Source of the DNA: an uncultured Lachnospiraceae bacterium
GTDB lineage: Bacteria; Bacillota; Clostridia; Lachnospirales; Lachnospiraceae
Direction of reading: 5' to 3'
DNA length: 64,000 nucleotides
NCBI GenBank assembly: GCA_910577785.1
Contig: CAJTNT010000003.1
Location: forward strand, 70,365-134,364
Position numbers and translations under genes: made by a program. The notes beneath the pieces were generated by a model. It searched no databases and had not been told where the DNA came from. It worked only from the letters and a program-made list of their open reading frames with translations. Positions 34,708-43,377 of the stretch are shown piece after piece (within the stretch, counting starts at the first letter, position 1; every line of letters begins with the position of its first letter).

Positions 34708-36012
34708 GTGGCATATAATTTAGATAAGTATTATCAGTTGACAGAGCAGAATTATTATAGACACCTGGGAAAAGTGGTGAAGATTGTAGGGCTTACGATT
34801 GAGTCGGTAGGCCCCAATGCAAAGCTGAATGACTTGTGCCGTATTATTATTGATCAGAGCAAAAATATCTCGATTATGGCAGAAGTAGTGGGATTCCGGG
34901 ATAAAAGACTGCTGCTTATGCCTTATGAGAGCGTGGAAGGGCTGGGCGTAGGGTGTATCGTAGAGAATACGGGACATCCTTTGTCTGTTTATGTAGGGGA
35001 CGAACTGCTGGGGCATACCTTGGACGGTATGGGAAGGCCTACGGATATCAGCTGCCTGGAACTGCGCCAGGAATATCCAGTAGACGCGCCGCCGCCGGAT
35101 CCTATGGAGCGTATTATTATTAATGAAGTACTCCCATTGGGCGTAAAGGCCGTGGATGGTCTGATCACCGTTGGCAAAGGGCAGAGGATTGGCATCTTTG
35201 CAGGTTCTGGCGTGGGGAAGAGTACCCTGCTTGGCATGTTTGCCAGGAATACCAAGGCGGATATCAATGTGATTGCGCTGATTGGCGAGCGTGGCAGGGA
35301 AGTCCGTGAGTTTATTGAGCGGGATATGGGAGAAGAAGGCATGCGCCGTTCTGTAGTGATTGTGGCTACTTCTGACCGGCCGGCGCTGCTGCGCCGGAAT
35401 GCAGCCAAGACAGCTACGGCGATTGCGGAATATTTCCGTGACCAGGGCAAGGATGTGCTGCTGATGATGGATTCCCTGACCCGTTTTTCCATGGCGCAGC
35501 GCGAGATTGGCCTGGCGTCCGGGGAACCCCCGGTGACAAGGGGATATCCCCCCAGCGTATACTCTGAGATGCCCAAGCTGCTGGAGCGGTCAGGCAACTC
35601 AGACAAGGGTTCGATTACAGGGCTGTATACCGTGCTGGTGGATGGGGATGATTTTAACGAGCCGATTACAGATACGGCCAGGAGCATCCTGGATGGGCAT
35701 ATCATGCTGGATCGCAAGCTGGCGCATAAGAACCATTATCCAGCGATTGACGTGCTCCAGAGCATCTCCCGTGTGATGAGTTCGATTGTGGACGGCCGGC
35801 ACAAGGATGCCTCCGGGAAGCTGAAGAATGTGCTGGCAACCTATCAGGAAGCAGAAGATTTAATTAATATCGGAGCTTATAAGAAGGGTTCTAATAAGAA
35901 TATTGACTATGCAATTGAGAAAATAGAAGCAGTAAATGAGTTTTTACTTCAGGGGACGCATGAGAAGTATTCCTTTGAAGAGATTTTGGAGGCTTTGAAA
36001 GGCCTGTTTTAA
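34708..36012 (+). CDS. fliI: Flagellum-specific ATPase FliI
   Basis: FliI is the ATPase of the flagellar type III export apparatus and resembles the F1-ATPase beta subunit. The 434 residues show the Walker A GSGVGKST (about 167-174), LIGERGREVREF, the Walker B LLMMDSLTRFSMAQREIGLA stretch, GEPPVTRGYPPSV and the C-terminal helical domain. The start is GTG, with GGGATGGGG before it as a weak RBS; no ATG fits better. Confidence 0.96.
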   Translation: MAYNLDKYYQLTEQNYYRHLGKVVKIVGLTIESVGPNAKLNDLCRIIIDQSKNISIMAEVVGFRDKRLLLMPYESVEGLGVGCIVENTGHPLSVYVGDELLGHTLDGMGRPTDISCLELRQEYPVDAPPPDPMERIIINEVLPLGVKAVDGLITVGKGQRIGIFAGSGVGKSTLLGMFARNTKADINVIALIGERGREVREFIERDMGEEGMRRSVVIVATSDRPALLRRNAAKTATAIAEYFRDQGKDVLLMMDSLTRFSMAQREIGLASGEPPVTRGYPPSVYSEMPKLLERSGNSDKGSITGLYTVLVDGDDFNEPITDTARSILDGHIMLDRKLAHKNHYPAIDVLQSISRVMSSIVDGRHKDASGKLKNVLATYQEAEDLINIGAYKKGSNKNIDYAIEKIEAVNEFLLQGTHEKYSFEEILEALKGLF

Positions 36013-36027
36013 TGGAGAGTTGTCACG

Positions 36028-36474
36028 ATGGTGAAGTTTGCGTATAAGATGCAGAATATTCTGGATGTAAAGTCAAAGCTGGAGGATCAGGCAAAGACAA
36101 ATTTTTCTGCGGCGGCTGCCAGGCTGAACCGCGAAGAGGAAAAGCTTGCGGAACTGAACCGCAGGAAGGATGATTATGAGCGGCGGGCCAAGGAATTGGT
36201 GGCGGACCGATTGGATATCCGGGAGATTAAGGTGAACCGGACGGCGATTGACGTCATGAAGGGCAGCATACGTAACCAGACCCTTGCCGTCCATGTGGCG
36301 GAACGGAACGTAGACAGCGCCAGGGCGCGCCTGCAGGAAGTGATGATTGAGCGTAAGACCCATGAAATCCTCAAAGAGAAGGCTTTCGATGGATTTAAGA
36401 AGGAATTGCTGAAGGAAGAGAGCAAGGAAGTGGATGAGCTTGTGAGCTTTACCCACAATCATGTAGAAGAGTAA
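36028..36474 (+). CDS. fliJ: Flagellar export protein FliJ
   Basis: FliJ is a small coiled-coil stalk protein of the export ATPase complex. The 148 residues begin FAYKMQNILDVKSKLEDQAK, a family-like start, and are almost wholly predicted coiled coil with many Arg and Glu. FliJ sequences are poorly conserved, so position between fliI and the MotE-like gene carries much of the weight. Confidence 0.88.
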   Translation: MVKFAYKMQNILDVKSKLEDQAKTNFSAAAARLNREEEKLAELNRRKDDYERRAKELVADRLDIREIKVNRTAIDVMKGSIRNQTLAVHVAERNVDSARARLQEVMIERKTHEILKEKAFDGFKKELLKEESKEVDELVSFTHNHVEE

Positions 36475-36487
36475 GGTGGTGGACCAT

Positions 36488-37357
36488 ATGCCAGAAGATG
36501 CATTAGAGCAAGTCCAGGAGGAAAATGGGGCTCTTGATAAGAAAGCCAGGAAAAAGGCGGAGAGAGCCAGGAAGAAAGAAGAGAAGCAAAATAAAAAGAA
36601 AATGCAGGAAGACGCAACGGAAGAGGAAGAGGGCGGCGGCAGTAAAATTGCAGTAGCTGCGGCAACGGTGGTCTTTATCGTAATCTGGCTGGCGATCCTG
36701 GCTCTGATTATCAAGATGGACGTGGGCGGCTTTGGCTCTACCGTACTTCATCCTATTTTGAAGGATGTGCCATACCTGAACAAGATTTTGCCAGAGACGG
36801 TACAGGATGAGGATGAGCCGGTGGTAGATGCCCAGTATCCCTATAGCACCCTAGATGAGGCTATTGCCAGGATTAAAGAACTGGAAATAGAACTAGCGAA
36901 TGAGCAGTCCAAGTCGGAAGGGGATTCGGATCAGGTGGCGCAGCTGCAGGCCGAGGTAGAGCGCCTGCGGGAATTTGAGACTAAGCAGTCAGAATTTGAA
37001 GAGCAAAAGACAGAGTTTTATAAAGATGTCGTATTTAATGAGAATGCCCCTGACCCATCAGAATACAAAGCATATTATGAGAGTATAGACCCTGCCAATG
37101 CGGAGGTGCTGTATAAGCAGGTCGTGCAGCAGGAGGCAACTGACAGCCAGGTGAGTGACTATGCGACGACTTATGCGGAGATGAAGCCCAAGCAGGCGGC
37201 AGCCATTATGGAGAAGATGACAGATAACCTACAGCTGGTGGTAAAGATCCTGCAGAATATGGACACCGATCCCAGGAGCAAGATTTTAGGCGCCATGGAC
37301 GCCGAGGTGGCGGCTCGCGTGACCAAGATGATGGAGCCGCAGGCTTCAGGAAAATAA
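36488..37357 (+). CDS. MotE-like flagellar protein with MgtE_N-type C-terminus
   Basis: A 289-residue protein with a basic N-terminus rich in Lys and Glu, one membrane helix (about 58-78), a coiled coil (IKELEIELANEQSKSEG and onward) and a C-terminal part, KPKQAAAIMEKMTDNLQLV and IGAMDAEVAARV-like sequence, related to the MgtE intracellular N domain. MotE, placed at the same site in other operons, is a periplasmic chaperone of the stator protein MotC; here the large domain is predicted outside the membrane. AAGGTGG 8 bases before the ATG at 36488 sets the start. The role is inferred from position. Confidence 0.75.
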   Translation: MPEDALEQVQEENGALDKKARKKAERARKKEEKQNKKKMQEDATEEEEGGGSKIAVAAATVVFIVIWLAILALIIKMDVGGFGSTVLHPILKDVPYLNKILPETVQDEDEPVVDAQYPYSTLDEAIARIKELEIELANEQSKSEGDSDQVAQLQAEVERLREFETKQSEFEEQKTEFYKDVVFNENAPDPSEYKAYYESIDPANAEVLYKQVVQQEATDSQVSDYATTYAEMKPKQAAAIMEKMTDNLQLVVKILQNMDTDPRSKILGAMDAEVAARVTKMMEPQASGK

Positions 37358-37569
37358 AACGTACCGCACAGAGGAGCAGGCATCCTGTGGCGTTTGGCCA
37401 GAACGAAATGTGCTGCCCAGGCAGGCGGGTTTGGAATAAGGTTATAGGGTTCCGAAAGGAATCATATAATAGAACCATTCAGCGATCTGTAAAGGCGCTG
37501 GATCGTTCGCATAGATGATAGATGTATCTAAATGTATCAGCAAAATCTAGCAGGAAAGGAGGAACAGGC

Positions 37570-39033
37570 ATGACAGCCAGTAAAATATCTCAGATTGCAG
37601 CTTTGATGAAGGCTTCTGAGCTGATGGAGACACAGAATAAACCGCAAGGCGCAGATGTTTCCTTTGGCGCGCTGCTGAGCCAGGCGCCTGGAGGCAGGGA
37701 GCCAGGGCTTTCTTCTGGGCAAGGGCTGACGGATACAGTGAAGCCCAGCACGGCCAGCCATGCTGCATATGAGAAGGGATTGGCCCAGCTGGGATACCGG
37801 GACAATGCAATCGCCCAGGAACAGCAGCCAACAGCTCCCAAGGAGCTGCCGGAGGATGCCCCCGAGAAGCTGAACTCTTTTGAGGAAAAGGCGGTCGAGG
37901 CAGTGGCAGAGGAATTGGGTGTGACAGTAGAAGAAGTGGCAGAGCAGATGGAGGCAATGGGTCTGACCGTATTGGATCTGATGGATCCTTCCAAGCTTGC
38001 AGAACTGGCATTGGAACTGACAGGCGGCCAAGATGCAGGGGAACTGCTGCTGAGCGAGGGCTTCCAGCAATTATTAGGGGAGATTGGCGAATTATCGCAG
38101 GAATTTCTGGCAGAATTGGGGCTGACGCCGCAGGAAATGCCGCAGGTGATGGAACAGCTTGAAGCCATGCTTTCTTCTCATGGGGAAGCCATTCCCGCAG
38201 AGACAGAGACGGAGGCTGTGCAGCCAGAGCAGGCAGCGGAGGCAGAGGCCATACTTTCAGGGAATACAGAGGTTCTGCAGGCAGCGGCTCCGCAGGCAAA
38301 GCCAGGAGAGACGGCGCAGCCTGTACAGGAAGAGAATGCCAATGTTTCTGTGCAGCAGGAAGTGTCAGAAGCAGAGCAGCCCCAGGAAGGGCAGCAGGAA
38401 TCCAGTTCCACTGCCGAGGACACAGAAGACGGCAGCGCATTACAGAAGGAATTTTCCAGTGAGCCAGGAAAGACACAGCAAGGACAGGTTACGTATCAGG
38501 CCACAGCCCAGGCGGCCAGCCCAGGACAGGCCGTGGAAGCAGCCCAGCCAATGCCGCAGCCAAGGGTGGATGTAGAGAGCATCATGCGCCAGATCAGCCA
38601 GATGACAAGGATTGCTGTCAGCCAGGCAGAGACGTCCATTGAGATGCAGCTGAATCCAGAGAATCTGGGTAAAGTCTATCTGCAGGTGGTTTCCCGGCAG
38701 GGCGCCATCACAGCCCAGCTTGCAGCTCAGGATGAAGCAGTGAAGCAGGCCTTGGAGAGCCAGCTTGCAGTCCTTAAAGACAACATGAACCAGCAGGGGC
38801 TGAAGGTAGAGGCAGTGGAAGTGACGATTGCCAGCCATGAGTTTGAGAGGAACCTGGAAGAGAACCAGAAAAACCCTTCCCAGGAACAGCAGGAGGCAGA
38901 AACAGAGCGGGCATCCCGGAGGAATATCAGAATGGACAGCTTGGATGAGCTGGAAGGCCTGATGTCTGAGGAAGAGAGCCTGGTGGCAAAGATGATGTCT
39001 GAGCAGGGCAACCGTATGGATCTGACAGCATAA
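37570..39033 (+). CDS. fliK: Flagellar hook-length control protein FliK
   Basis: FliK measures hook length and switches export from hook to filament proteins. The 487-residue protein is Glu/Gln-rich in the middle (about 190-350), as expected of a flexible ruler, and ends in the conserved Flg_hook domain with SIEMQLNPENLGKVYLQVV and LESQLAVLKDNMNQQGLKV. AAAGGAGG (37556-37562) 7 bases upstream fixes the ATG at 37570. In the 212-base gap before it a TATAAT at 37465-37470 and a GAAA-capped hairpin just upstream are weak hints of an internal promoter. Confidence 0.88.
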   Translation: MTASKISQIAALMKASELMETQNKPQGADVSFGALLSQAPGGREPGLSSGQGLTDTVKPSTASHAAYEKGLAQLGYRDNAIAQEQQPTAPKELPEDAPEKLNSFEEKAVEAVAEELGVTVEEVAEQMEAMGLTVLDLMDPSKLAELALELTGGQDAGELLLSEGFQQLLGEIGELSQEFLAELGLTPQEMPQVMEQLEAMLSSHGEAIPAETETEAVQPEQAAEAEAILSGNTEVLQAAAPQAKPGETAQPVQEENANVSVQQEVSEAEQPQEGQQESSSTAEDTEDGSALQKEFSSEPGKTQQGQVTYQATAQAASPGQAVEAAQPMPQPRVDVESIMRQISQMTRIAVSQAETSIEMQLNPENLGKVYLQVVSRQGAITAQLAAQDEAVKQALESQLAVLKDNMNQQGLKVEAVEVTIASHEFERNLEENQKNPSQEQQEAETERASRRNIRMDSLDELEGLMSEEESLVAKMMSEQGNRMDLTA

Positions 39034-39061
39034 AATTAATAGATGGAAAGGAGACAAGAGC

Positions 39062-39814
39062 ATGGCCGTAATGATACCAGTAGAGGACGGCAAGATTGTG
39101 GATAATTCCGCATCGGCAGATTCGCTGTCCGGCACGAAGAAAAGAAGCAACAGTTCTCTGGATAAGGAGGCGTTTCTGCAGCTTCTGGTTGCACAGATGA
39201 AATATCAGGATCCTTTGGAGCCGACATCCAATACGGAGTATATTTCCCAGTTGGCAACCTTCTCCACCTTAGAGGAGATGCAGAACATGAATGCTACCAT
39301 GCAGGCCCAGCAGGCCAGCAGCCTGGTCGGCAAGACCGTGATTATGAAGATCACCAATGGCGTTGGAGATATCAGTTATGTGTCCGGCAGGGTAGATTAT
39401 ATACAGCGGGAGAACAGCAAGACGTATGTGTCCATCGAAGGCAACCTCTATAATATTGATGATCTGGAACGGGTTGTAGATGATGAATACATGACGGCAG
39501 TCGGCATTACCTCCGAATTTGAGGAAGAAGTAGCGAAGCTGCCATCCGTGAAAGCATTGACCTTGAACGACAAGGATAAATTGATGGCGATTGCCAAGGC
39601 TTATGACAGCTTAAGCGATTACCAGAAGATACATATCGCGAAATATGCCCCAGAATCCCTAAAGACACTGCAGGAACTGGTTAAGAAAATGGATGAGCTT
39701 ATCAAGGAGGCTGGCGGCAGCACAGACGACAAGGATCCTGATGACGACAAGACAGACGGTACCGAAGGCACAGAGGGCACAGAGGGTACAGACCAAGAAG
39801 GGGAGAGCAAGTAA
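39062..39814 (+). CDS. flgD: Flagellar hook-capping protein FlgD with unusual C-terminus
   Basis: FlgD caps the growing hook. Residues 1 to about 150 hold the family core, with LDKEAFLQLLVAQMKYQDPL and the ATFSTLEEMQNM motif, then a beta-rich part (VSGRVDYIQRENSKTYVSIE). The last 100 residues are odd: a helical stretch (ALTLNDKDKLMAIAKAYDSL, then SDYQKIHIAKYAPESLKTLQ) like the repeats in surface proteins, and an acidic Thr-Glu-Gly-rich tail. AAAGGAG upstream fits the ATG. Confidence 0.9.
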   Translation: MAVMIPVEDGKIVDNSASADSLSGTKKRSNSSLDKEAFLQLLVAQMKYQDPLEPTSNTEYISQLATFSTLEEMQNMNATMQAQQASSLVGKTVIMKITNGVGDISYVSGRVDYIQRENSKTYVSIEGNLYNIDDLERVVDDEYMTAVGITSEFEEEVAKLPSVKALTLNDKDKLMAIAKAYDSLSDYQKIHIAKYAPESLKTLQELVKKMDELIKEAGGSTDDKDPDDDKTDGTEGTEGTEGTDQEGESK

Positions 39815-39890
39815 GGATAGGAAGAGCACACGGAGGTTACCTCAGATCAAATGAGAGGACAGCAAGGAAGCTGGGAACGGAGAGATAATT

Positions 39891-40289
39891 ATGAATAAAA
39901 TTTCAAATCAATTCTCTTCTATTGAACAAGTCGCGGACAAATACCTGAAGCCATCCGGCCAGAACCAGGCGGCAGAAGGAGCAGACGTGTCCTTTGGCGA
40001 TATCTTGAAGCAGAAGCAGTCAGTCAATGACAGCTCTTTCCTGAAGTTTTCCAAGCATGCTTCCATGCGGCTGGAGAGCAGGAATATAGAGCTTTCCACA
40101 GAGCAGAAGGAGCGCCTGGAAACGGGAGCACAGAAGGCAAAGGCAAAAGGAATGAAAGAATCCCTTGTCATCGTGGACACGTATTCTTTTATTGTGAACC
40201 TTCCCAATAAAACAGTAGTGACAGCGATGGATCAGACAGAATCTGAAGAAAACGTATATACGAATATTGACGGAGCCGTAATTATATAG
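39891..40289 (+). CDS. Flagellar operon protein (TIGR02530-like)
   Basis: A 132-residue protein that matches the TIGR02530 'flagellar operon protein' family, found between flgD and flgE in Firmicutes; its job is not firmly known. The conserved part is FLKFSKHASMRLESRNIELS, then LIVDTYSFIVNLPNKTVVT-like sequence near the end and the C-terminal YTNIDGAVII. Position strongly supports the family. Confidence 0.85.
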   Translation: MNKISNQFSSIEQVADKYLKPSGQNQAAEGADVSFGDILKQKQSVNDSSFLKFSKHASMRLESRNIELSTEQKERLETGAQKAKAKGMKESLVIVDTYSFIVNLPNKTVVTAMDQTESEENVYTNIDGAVII

Positions 40290-40367
40290 CCGGACCAACG
40301 GGAGGCTGTCGGCCTTTGAATGACAGAGAAGGCCATACGGCAAATAAAATCAGGAGGTCATTTCATT

Positions 40368-41984
40368 ATGATGAGAGCATTGTATTCTGGCGTGTCAGGC
40401 TTGAAGACACACCAGACTAAGATGGATGTAATTGGTAATAACATTGCAAATGTAAATACGACTGGGTTTAAGTCCACCAGCACGGTATTCAGTGAGATTA
40501 TGTACCAGAACCTGTCAGGCGCCTCGGGCGCAACTGCCACAAAGGGCGGCGTCAATGCCAAGCAGATTGGTCTTGGCGTATCCATGAGCGCAACTTCAAT
40601 TAATATCTCTTCCCCAGGCGCACCCCAGACAACCGGGGATGGATGGGATCTTAGGATTACAGGCAACAGCTTCTTTATTGTCAACAATGGGACTGAGAAC
40701 CTATTTACGAAGGCTGGGGCATTTTGCGTTGATGGGGCAGGGTATCTTGCCACAAAGGGAACCGGCTATAATGTCATGGGCTGGAGAGTAGATCCGACGA
40801 CAGGGGATATCCGCAAGGATGTGGTCAGCAGGCTGCCGATTATGGTGCCGGAGAATCAGACGTCAAATCCGGAGGCCACGACAGACTCTTACTGTTCAGG
40901 CATCCTTGACGACAACAGCACAGAAGTGAATTCGGACAAAGGATACGCAATGAACCTGAACTTCTATGATGCTTTGGGTTATAGCTATTCCGCTAAATTT
41001 GCAGTAAAGACTGTAAATTCCGACACGAAGACCTACACGATTGAGCTGACGGATATTTTGGATTCTAACAACCATTCGATCCTCCAGGATTACCTGGACG
41101 CAGATCCCAATAATACGATGACGAATGTGTTTGGCGAGCCGACGACGGTAGACCGCCGTTACAACCTGGCGGCAGACTTTACGTACCGCAATAATACGTT
41201 CTACGATAAAGATGGCAATGCCCTGCGTTATGACGCGGACAATATGAAATATGTGGCTGAGGGAACCAACAAAGAATATGCCGTAAGTTCCATGTTCGGC
41301 ATTTCTGAGGCGCAGGTACAGGAGTATTATGATCCAGCAGCTGTGACAGCCAATGGGGAGAGTGCGGTCTTTGCCTATACGGAGAACCTCTATGGCTATA
41401 CGCTTGATTTCAATGAGGGGCTTCCCAATGCCGGCATGTTTAACTACATCGGGCAGGAAGGCGTGGAGTCTGTTATGCTGAAAATGTCGGCGCTGGGGAC
41501 AGAGTTCAGCAACATCAATGTGGACTTTACCCAGACCAAGAACTCCAATAACGGCGGGCAGAGTACCATGGAGCTGAAGAAAGGGCAGGCAGACAATCCA
41601 GAACAGGGTACTGGCAGGCGCCTGGGCGTACTGATTGGCCTGCAGGTACAGGAAGACGGCAGGATCTTTGGTTCCTATGACAACGGCAATACCGAACTGC
41701 TGGGCCAGATTGCAGTGGCCATGTTCGCCAACCCCGCCGGCCTGGAGAAGGTAGGGGAGAACTGCTATCGGACAACGCTGAACTCCGGCGAGTTTGACGG
41801 CATTGGGCGCGATATCACCGCAGACAACGGCAAGATGACCAGCGGCACCTTGGAGATGTCCAATGTGGATTTGGCCACAGAGTTTACGGAAATGATTACT
41901 ACCCAGAGAGGCTTCCAGGCCAATTCCAGGATTATCACTACCTCTGACACTTTGCTGGAAGAACTGGTAAACTTAAAACGTTAA
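40368..41984 (+). CDS. flgE: Flagellar hook protein FlgE
   Basis: FlgE builds the curved hook between rod and filament. The 538 residues start ALYSGVSGLKTHQTKMDVIG, include NNIANVNTTGFKSTSTVFSE, and end with NVDLATEFTEMITTQRGFQA and SRIITTSDTLLEELVNLKR. AGGAGG (40352-40357) lies 10 bases before the first ATG of an ATG-ATG pair at 40368, which was chosen; a frame opening at 40320 is not supported. Confidence 0.96.
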   Translation: MMRALYSGVSGLKTHQTKMDVIGNNIANVNTTGFKSTSTVFSEIMYQNLSGASGATATKGGVNAKQIGLGVSMSATSINISSPGAPQTTGDGWDLRITGNSFFIVNNGTENLFTKAGAFCVDGAGYLATKGTGYNVMGWRVDPTTGDIRKDVVSRLPIMVPENQTSNPEATTDSYCSGILDDNSTEVNSDKGYAMNLNFYDALGYSYSAKFAVKTVNSDTKTYTIELTDILDSNNHSILQDYLDADPNNTMTNVFGEPTTVDRRYNLAADFTYRNNTFYDKDGNALRYDADNMKYVAEGTNKEYAVSSMFGISEAQVQEYYDPAAVTANGESAVFAYTENLYGYTLDFNEGLPNAGMFNYIGQEGVESVMLKMSALGTEFSNINVDFTQTKNSNNGGQSTMELKKGQADNPEQGTGRRLGVLIGLQVQEDGRIFGSYDNGNTELLGQIAVAMFANPAGLEKVGENCYRTTLNSGEFDGIGRDITADNGKMTSGTLEMSNVDLATEFTEMITTQRGFQANSRIITTSDTLLEELVNLKR

Positions 41985-42092
41985 TTTTATAAGTAATACA
42001 CCGTAAGTTGGAAAAAGTTATTTTATTACAGTCAACGATTGTATTGCAGTCAGGGAGTAGAAATCTGGCATCCACCAAGGCATAGCGGGGAA

Positions 42093-42239
42093 GAGGGAAG
42101 GCCGCATATAGAAACCCGAAAGGGATCTCAGTACTCAGCAAGATGCTTTCGAACTTAGTACTGCTGCGCTGCTAACCGCCAGTGACGCTTGTTCAGCAAT
42201 GGAGCGGAGCGGGTGCGCATTTCTGTTGCGGCCTTCCTC
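42093..42239 (+). ncRNA. Candidate structured RNA or hairpin element between flgE and flbD
   Basis: The outer arms 42093-42106 and 42227-42239 pair over 13 bp with one bulged G, and AGAAA/TTTCT (42110-42114/42220-42224) extends them. Inside are a CCC-GAAA-GGG hairpin (42115-42124), CAGTACT/AGTACTG (42129-42135/42157-42163) with a small hairpin within, and TGCTAAC/GTT(C)AGCA (42170-42176/42191-42198). This is a closed multi-branch fold. It has no coding potential. It lies upstream of the flbD promoter, so it could be a read-through RNA, a regulatory site or an inserted hairpin element. It does not match any riboswitch I recognise. The whole gap runs from 41985 to 42327. Confidence 0.5.
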
Positions 42240-42293
42240 AAAATAAATGGTTACATAAGGAAACAAGAAACACTGTACTACTCCCCCAACTTA

Positions 42294-42302
42294 TGGTATA
42301 AT
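42294..42302 (+). promoter_or_regulatory. Extended -10 promoter for flbD-motA
   Basis: TGGTATAAT (42294-42302) is an extended -10 element 26 bases before flbD; no good -35 is seen 17 bases upstream. It suggests that the second half of the flagellar cluster can be transcribed apart from flgB-flgE. Confidence 0.6.
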
Positions 42303-42327
42303 AAAAAAATGCAAGAGGTGAGGCTCC

Positions 42328-42537
42328 ATGATTGAAGTAACAAAGCTGAATGGCTCGACAGTCCTGGTAAATTCAGATTTAATCGAAAGTGTGGCTGAGA
42401 CGCCAGATACTGTGATATCTCTTGTGACGGGGAAAAAAATAATTGTAAAAGAAAGTAGACAAGAGGTTAAAAATCTAGTAGTATTATACAAGAAAGAAAT
42501 TGCTGCAACCGGTCTTCCCTGGTTGGAGAAAGATTAA
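42328..42537 (+). CDS. flbD: Small flagellar protein FlbD/SwrD
   Basis: FlbD (SwrD in B. subtilis) raises flagellar motor power, needed for swarming. The 69 residues show the family start IEVTKLNGSTVLVNSDLIES and the TPDTVISLVTGKKIIVKES segment. GAGGTGAG before the ATG is the RBS. Position between flgE and motA/fliL is the normal one. Confidence 0.92.
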   Translation: MIEVTKLNGSTVLVNSDLIESVAETPDTVISLVTGKKIIVKESRQEVKNLVVLYKKEIAATGLPWLEKD

Positions 42538-42579
42538 GGATCTACGGATAGGAATATATTTCATGGATGAAAAGGGTAG

Positions 42580-43377
42580 GTGGCAAAATTGGATATAGCA
42601 TCTTTAGCGGGAATTATTCTAGGTATTGTGTTATTTGTATTCGGTGTTATCAATGGAGGCGGTAACTTAATGCAGGACTTCGTCGACGGGCCTTCGGTTA
42701 TCATCACGATCGGAGGATCTTTGGCAAGTACGCTGGGCTGCTTTAAGCTTGCAGAATTTATCAATGGCTTAAAGTCTATTACGCTGACATTCAAATCACC
42801 CAAGGCAGACGTCGGGGAAGTGATTCGGCATATTATTGACTTATCTAATATAGCAAGGAAGGAAGGGCTCCTGGCGCTGGAAGAGGCGGCGAATGGGATT
42901 GAAGATGAATTCCTCAAAAAAGGTGTTATGTTGGTGGTTGATGGTACAGACCCTGAGCTGGTAAGAGGTATTATGGAAGCCGATCTGATGAGTGTGGAAG
43001 AGCGCCACAAGGTAAACATCGGATTCTGGCAGAGATGGGGCAGCCTAGGCCCTGCCTGGGGTATGATTGGTACCCTGATTGGTCTGATTAACATGTTGGC
43101 AAAGCTGGATGATCCATCTTCGATCGGGCCTAGTATGGCGGTTGCTTTGGTTACCACATTATATGGTTCTCTGATTGCGAACTGGCTTTGCACGCCGATA
43201 GCGGCAAAATTACAGGTAAATAATGACGAAGAAATGCGAATTAAGGAAATAACAGTCGAAGGGCTTTTATCCATTCAGGCCGGGGAGAACCCCCGTGTCA
43301 TTGAGGAAAAATTAAAATCCTTCCTGTCTCCGAAGATGCGTGAAAGCGTCCTGGATTCGGCCGGAGGTGAAGAATAG
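42580..43377 (+). CDS. motA: Flagellar stator protein MotA
   Basis: MotA forms, with MotB, the proton or sodium channel that drives the motor. The 265 residues contain four transmembrane segments and the conserved cytoplasmic loop with KKGVMLVVDGTDPELVRGIM and WGSLGPAWGMIGTLIGLINM. The given start is GTG; the TTG at 42589, 5 bases after AGGTGG, would yield a protein starting LDIASLAGII, which matches family length equally well. It overlaps motB by one base. Confidence 0.95.
   Translation: MAKLDIASLAGIILGIVLFVFGVINGGGNLMQDFVDGPSVIITIGGSLASTLGCFKLAEFINGLKSITLTFKSPKADVGEVIRHIIDLSNIARKEGLLALEEAANGIEDEFLKKGVMLVVDGTDPELVRGIMEADLMSVEERHKVNIGFWQRWGSLGPAWGMIGTLIGLINMLAKLDDPSSIGPSMAVALVTTLYGSLIANWLCTPIAAKLQVNNDEEMRIKEITVEGLLSIQAGENPRVIEEKLKSFLSPKMRESVLDSAGGEE

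Noticed and set aside
37547..38476. Reverse-strand open frame of 309 codons opposite fliK
   Set aside because: It is a Pro/Leu/Ala-rich shadow of the Gln/Glu-rich FliK sequence.
42093..42239. tRNA or known riboswitch in the flgE-flbD gap
   Set aside because: There is no TTCGANNC arm with an acceptor stem and CCA, and the GAAA hairpin is not in a GEMM-I context.
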